From an uncultured Actinomycetes bacterium (GTDB lineage Bacteria; Actinomycetota; Actinomycetes; Nanopelagicales; Nanopelagicaceae), in assembly GCA_903953805.1 (NCBI GenBank), contig CAJBLC010000165.1:1-14749 (forward strand): a stretch of DNA of 14,749 bases, written 5' to 3'. Below are positions 13,070 to 14,749 of this stretch, piece by piece. A program made the translations under genes and the position numbers. Position 1 is the first letter of the stretch. Every line of letters starts with the position of its first letter. Below the pieces are notes generated by a model. That model searched no databases and had not been told where the DNA came from. It worked only from the letters and a program-made list of their open reading frames with translations.

Positions 13070-13486
13070 TTACCAAGCCTTAATATTTTCTAGCTCTATT
13101 TTTATACATTTGTCTTGAATCACCGTTAAACCAGCTGATTCTCCTTTTGCCGCAAGGGCCTCACTCTTCAATCCAAGTTGCATCCAAAAAGTCTTTGCTC
13201 CGATTGCGATCGCTTCATCAAGTATCGGATCCATATCGTCAACTTTGCGAAATACATCGACCACATCAATCTGCCCAGCGACTGCCGCCGCTTCAGTGAG
13301 GTTTGGATAGACCGGGCGACCAAATAATTGGGCGATAGCTGGATTAACGAAGTAGAGATCATATTGGGAGTTATGTAGGAGGTACTCCGCAACTCCATTG
13401 CTAGGACGATCGGGCTTATCAGAGACCCCCACTATTGCAATCGCCTTGGATGTGGTTAAAACCTCGTGAATACCTGATGACCCCAT
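13070..13486 (-). CDS. CoA-binding domain protein (YccU/CoA_binding_2 family)
   Basis: A 138-residue single-domain Rossmann-like protein related to the CoA-binding domain of succinyl-CoA synthetase alpha. Visible family blocks are AIAIVGVSDKPDRPSNGVAE (15-34), where the glycine-containing turn should bind the nucleotide part of CoA, then LYFVNPAIAQLFGRPVYPNL (44-63), IDVVDVFR (73-80), and the C-terminal TFWMQLGLKSEALAAKGESA (99-118) followed by LTVIQDKCIKIE (120-131). The physiological role of the family is unknown. The frame is open to a TTG at 13507, but the ATG at 13486 has GGGAGG 8 bases upstream and gives the usual N-terminus. It is divergent from the DUF4436-like gene; TATAAA in the spacer (minus strand, about 13527-13522) could be its -10. 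Confidence 0.88.
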   Translation of the reverse strand: MGSSGIHEVLTTSKAIAIVGVSDKPDRPSNGVAEYLLHNSQYDLYFVNPAIAQLFGRPVYPNLTEAAAVAGQIDVVDVFRKVDDMDPILDEAIAIGAKTFWMQLGLKSEALAAKGESAGLTVIQDKCIKIELENIKAW

Positions 13487-13553
13487 GGCGAAAGCCTCCC
13501 ACAGCAAATCATTTTTGACCGTTTATAACCACATTCTCACTCAGGGGCAGAAA

Positions 13554-13559
13554 TAGAAT
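13554..13559 (+). promoter_or_regulatory. Leaderless-type -10 element for the DUF4436-like gene
   Basis: TAGAAT is followed by 6 bases and a GTG start at 13566. It is the closest to TATAAT of the six equally spaced hexamers in this window. No Shine-Dalgarno precedes the GTG. Confidence 0.5.
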
Positions 13560-13565
13560 AGTCAC

Positions 13566-14555
13566 GTGATCAAACGGCTTCGCGATATTCATCCCGGCGG
13601 TAAAAAGATCGTTGCAATCTTTCTTGCAATTCTTCTCGTCTATGGTGGCTCGATCCTCCTTCTCTCGCAGACCAATGACAGCGCAGCCAATAATTTAGAT
13701 GACAAACTTTCGTCGACTTTGACACAAAAGCGTTTCGATCTCTACACCCAGCTCATGTCAGTGGATCCATTGAAGGGTGAGGCAGTGGCACGTATTGAAC
13801 CGTGGCCGCTCGATGATTCACTCGGGTATCGATATCGCAGTGGTTGGATGCCAGTTCAAGATATCTCGCTTCACGTCGATGCGATCTTAGGTGGTAGCCC
13901 AACGAACGATAACCTCTATAACTTTAAGAAGAACATCCCCGTCGGCGGATTCGATGTCACTCTCGATGAAAAATCTGGAAGTGCTTCATCAAACGTCTCT
14001 CGCTACCCATTCGATACTTATACTTTTGAAGTTCCTATGTCTGCGAGTTACACCGATGCGCAAGGTGCGACCCAAGATCTTCCAATCCTTCCTCAGGACT
14101 ATACAAAATCTCTTGATACCTTCAAGGTAACGATGGATCACTCGCTCTGGACAAACTCCAATGAGATTGTCCGTGCTAACAATCCCAAGTCCATTACCGA
14201 TGCACTTGGTGAATATAAGACCGGTATCTCTTCTTCTATCTTTAGAGTAAGTCGTAATGGATCAACCAAAGTCTTGACGGTGATCATTCTTCTTCTGATG
14301 ATTACTGCTCTTGCATCGATTGTGACGATGACCTATTTAGTTGCAACAACGAAGCGACCACCGATGCTCTCAGCTCTTACTTGGGGCGCTGCGCTTACCT
14401 TCTCTATGATTGGTCTGCGCGGACTCTTTCCTGGAGCACCTCCTCTTGGAATTTTGATCGACAAGATCGTCTACTTCCCTGCGCTTCTAACAACGCTCGT
14501 CTGCTCGCTCTATATCTTGATAAGTTGGGCACACCGCGAGGATTACGTTAATTAG
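13566..14555 (+). CDS. DUF4436-like integral membrane protein
   Basis: The 329-residue protein has a hydrophobic span at about 14-34, a long extracytoplasmic-looking region (35-235) and three more spans at about 237-260, 268-286 and 297-321, ending in a short charged tail. The outer region includes VARIEPWPLDDSLGYRYRSG (78-97) and SRYPFDTYTFEVPMSA (about 145-160). The segment between spans has RGLFPGAPPLGILIDKIVYF. This arrangement and the YPFDxY and PGxPPLG blocks recall DUF4436, a membrane family common in Actinobacteria with unknown function; I am fairly but not fully sure of that assignment. The start is GTG with a TAGAAT hexamer 6 bases upstream. It converges on tRNA-Tyr with 13 bases between. 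Confidence 0.7.
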   Translation: MIKRLRDIHPGGKKIVAIFLAILLVYGGSILLLSQTNDSAANNLDDKLSSTLTQKRFDLYTQLMSVDPLKGEAVARIEPWPLDDSLGYRYRSGWMPVQDISLHVDAILGGSPTNDNLYNFKKNIPVGGFDVTLDEKSGSASSNVSRYPFDTYTFEVPMSASYTDAQGATQDLPILPQDYTKSLDTFKVTMDHSLWTNSNEIVRANNPKSITDALGEYKTGISSSIFRVSRNGSTKVLTVIILLLMITALASIVTMTYLVATTKRPPMLSALTWGAALTFSMIGLRGLFPGAPPLGILIDKIVYFPALLTTLVCSLYILISWAHREDYVN

Positions 14556-14568
14556 ATAGGAATCTTGC

Positions 14569-14653
14569 TGGTGGCGGGTGAAGGATTTGAACCTTCGAAG
14601 GCAGAGCCGGGGGATTTACAGTCCCCTCCCATTGGCCGCTCGGGCAACCCGCC
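14569..14653 (-). tRNA. tRNA-Tyr (anticodon GTA)
   Basis: The minus strand reads GGCGGGTTGCCCGAGCGGCC at the 5' end. The anticodon arm is GGGGA-CTGTAAA-TCCCC, giving GTA. A long variable arm follows (class II), the T arm contains GGTTCAAATCC, and the acceptor closes with ACCCGCC, discriminator A and an encoded CCA. The long variable arm agrees with bacterial tRNA-Tyr. Confidence 0.97.
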
Positions 14654-14675
14654 AGGGTCAATCTGCAGCCTGCGA

Positions 14676-14681
14676 AGATTA
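14676..14681 (-). promoter_or_regulatory. Possible -10 element for tRNA-Tyr
   Basis: TAATCT on the minus strand lies 22 bases upstream of the tRNA-Tyr 5' end, a plausible distance for a short tRNA leader. No convincing -35 is seen. The TAA would also be the stop of a minus-strand reading frame entering from the window edge (last residues VKKRDSRRHYAVL), but that frame cannot be identified as a gene. Confidence 0.3.
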
Positions 14682-14696
14682 CAGCACAGCGTAATG

Positions 14697-14717
14697 GCGG
14701 CGCGAATCCCGCTTTTT
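14697..14717 (+). terminator. Weak terminator-like hairpin with T run
   Basis: GCGG and CCGC flank an 8-base loop and are followed directly by five T on the plus strand. The stem is only 4 base pairs, so it is a weak intrinsic terminator candidate for plus-strand transcription running past tRNA-Tyr. Nothing else is assigned in 14654-14749. Confidence 0.25.
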
Positions 14718-14749
14718 GACGCTTAGGTAGAGCGAGTTAAAGTCGAGAT

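Noticed and set aside
13487..13507. TTG start for the CoA-binding protein
   Set aside because: The ATG at 13486 has GGGAGG at good spacing and yields the usual N-terminus; the extension covers that ribosome binding site.
1..14749. CRISPR array, insertion sequence or prophage
   Set aside because: No regularly spaced repeats, transposase or phage-like genes were found on either strand.

Overview
The window looks like a chromosomal segment of a low-to-mid-GC actinobacterium, most likely a freshwater acI/Nanopelagicales-type lineage such as 'Ca. Planktophila'. That placement is inference. It rests on the gene order tRNA-Thr, tRNA-Met, rpmG, hadA, hadB, murB, aminotransferase, tRNA-Trp, secE, nusG, rplK, rplA, which is characteristic of Actinobacteria. 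It is also supported by the acidic N-terminal extension of NusG, the roughly even base composition, and many genes that appear to be leaderless.

Layout. (1) 1-1755, minus strand: tRNA-Trp, secE, nusG, rplK and the first codons of rplA form a translocation, transcription and ribosome cluster. (2) 1910-3118, plus strand: a class I aminotransferase divergent from tRNA-Trp. (3) 3125-6302, minus strand, read from 6302 down: tRNA-Thr, tRNA-Met, a leader rich in inverted repeats, rpmG (too short for a 60-residue ORF cutoff), hadA, hadB, a glycosyltransferase with a CysRS-like N-terminus, and murB. hadA/hadB and hadB/glycosyltransferase overlap by ATGA. (4) 6406-8765, plus strand: a membrane-anchored protein with an N,N-dimethylformamidase-beta-like domain, coupled to a polytopic membrane protein with a channel-like C-terminus. 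(5) 8766-11444, minus strand: nitroreductase and a GH36 alpha-galactosidase. (6) 11493-13066, plus strand: galactokinase and methionine sulfoxide reductase B. (7) 13070-13486, minus strand: a YccU-type CoA-binding protein. (8) 13566-14555, plus strand: a DUF4436-like membrane protein. (9) 14569-14653, minus strand: tRNA-Tyr, followed by about 95 unassigned bases. No gene-free stretch reaches 300 bases; the longest gaps are 1756-1909, 6006-6151 and 6303-6405.

How the genes work together. The alpha-galactosidase would release galactose from alpha-galactosides and the divergent galK would phosphorylate it; galT and galE are not in the window. murB supplies peptidoglycan precursor. hadAB would dehydrate 3-hydroxyacyl thioesters in fatty-acid elongation. 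The ribosomal, Sec and tRNA genes are housekeeping.

The most striking non-coding pattern is TANNNT exactly 6 bases before the start codon of six genes (murB, nitroreductase, GH36, galK, msrB, DUF4436). These genes have no good Shine-Dalgarno at the usual spacing, which fits leaderless transcription. In two of them (murB, nitroreductase) the upstream gene's stop codon forms the first three bases of the hexamer. Other points worth a look are the CysRS-like domain on a glycosyltransferase, a three-copy inverted/direct repeat between tRNA-Met and rpmG, a single-base gap between tRNA-Thr and tRNA-Met, and the dimethylformamidase-like/membrane-protein pair. I see no CRISPR array, insertion sequence or prophage.
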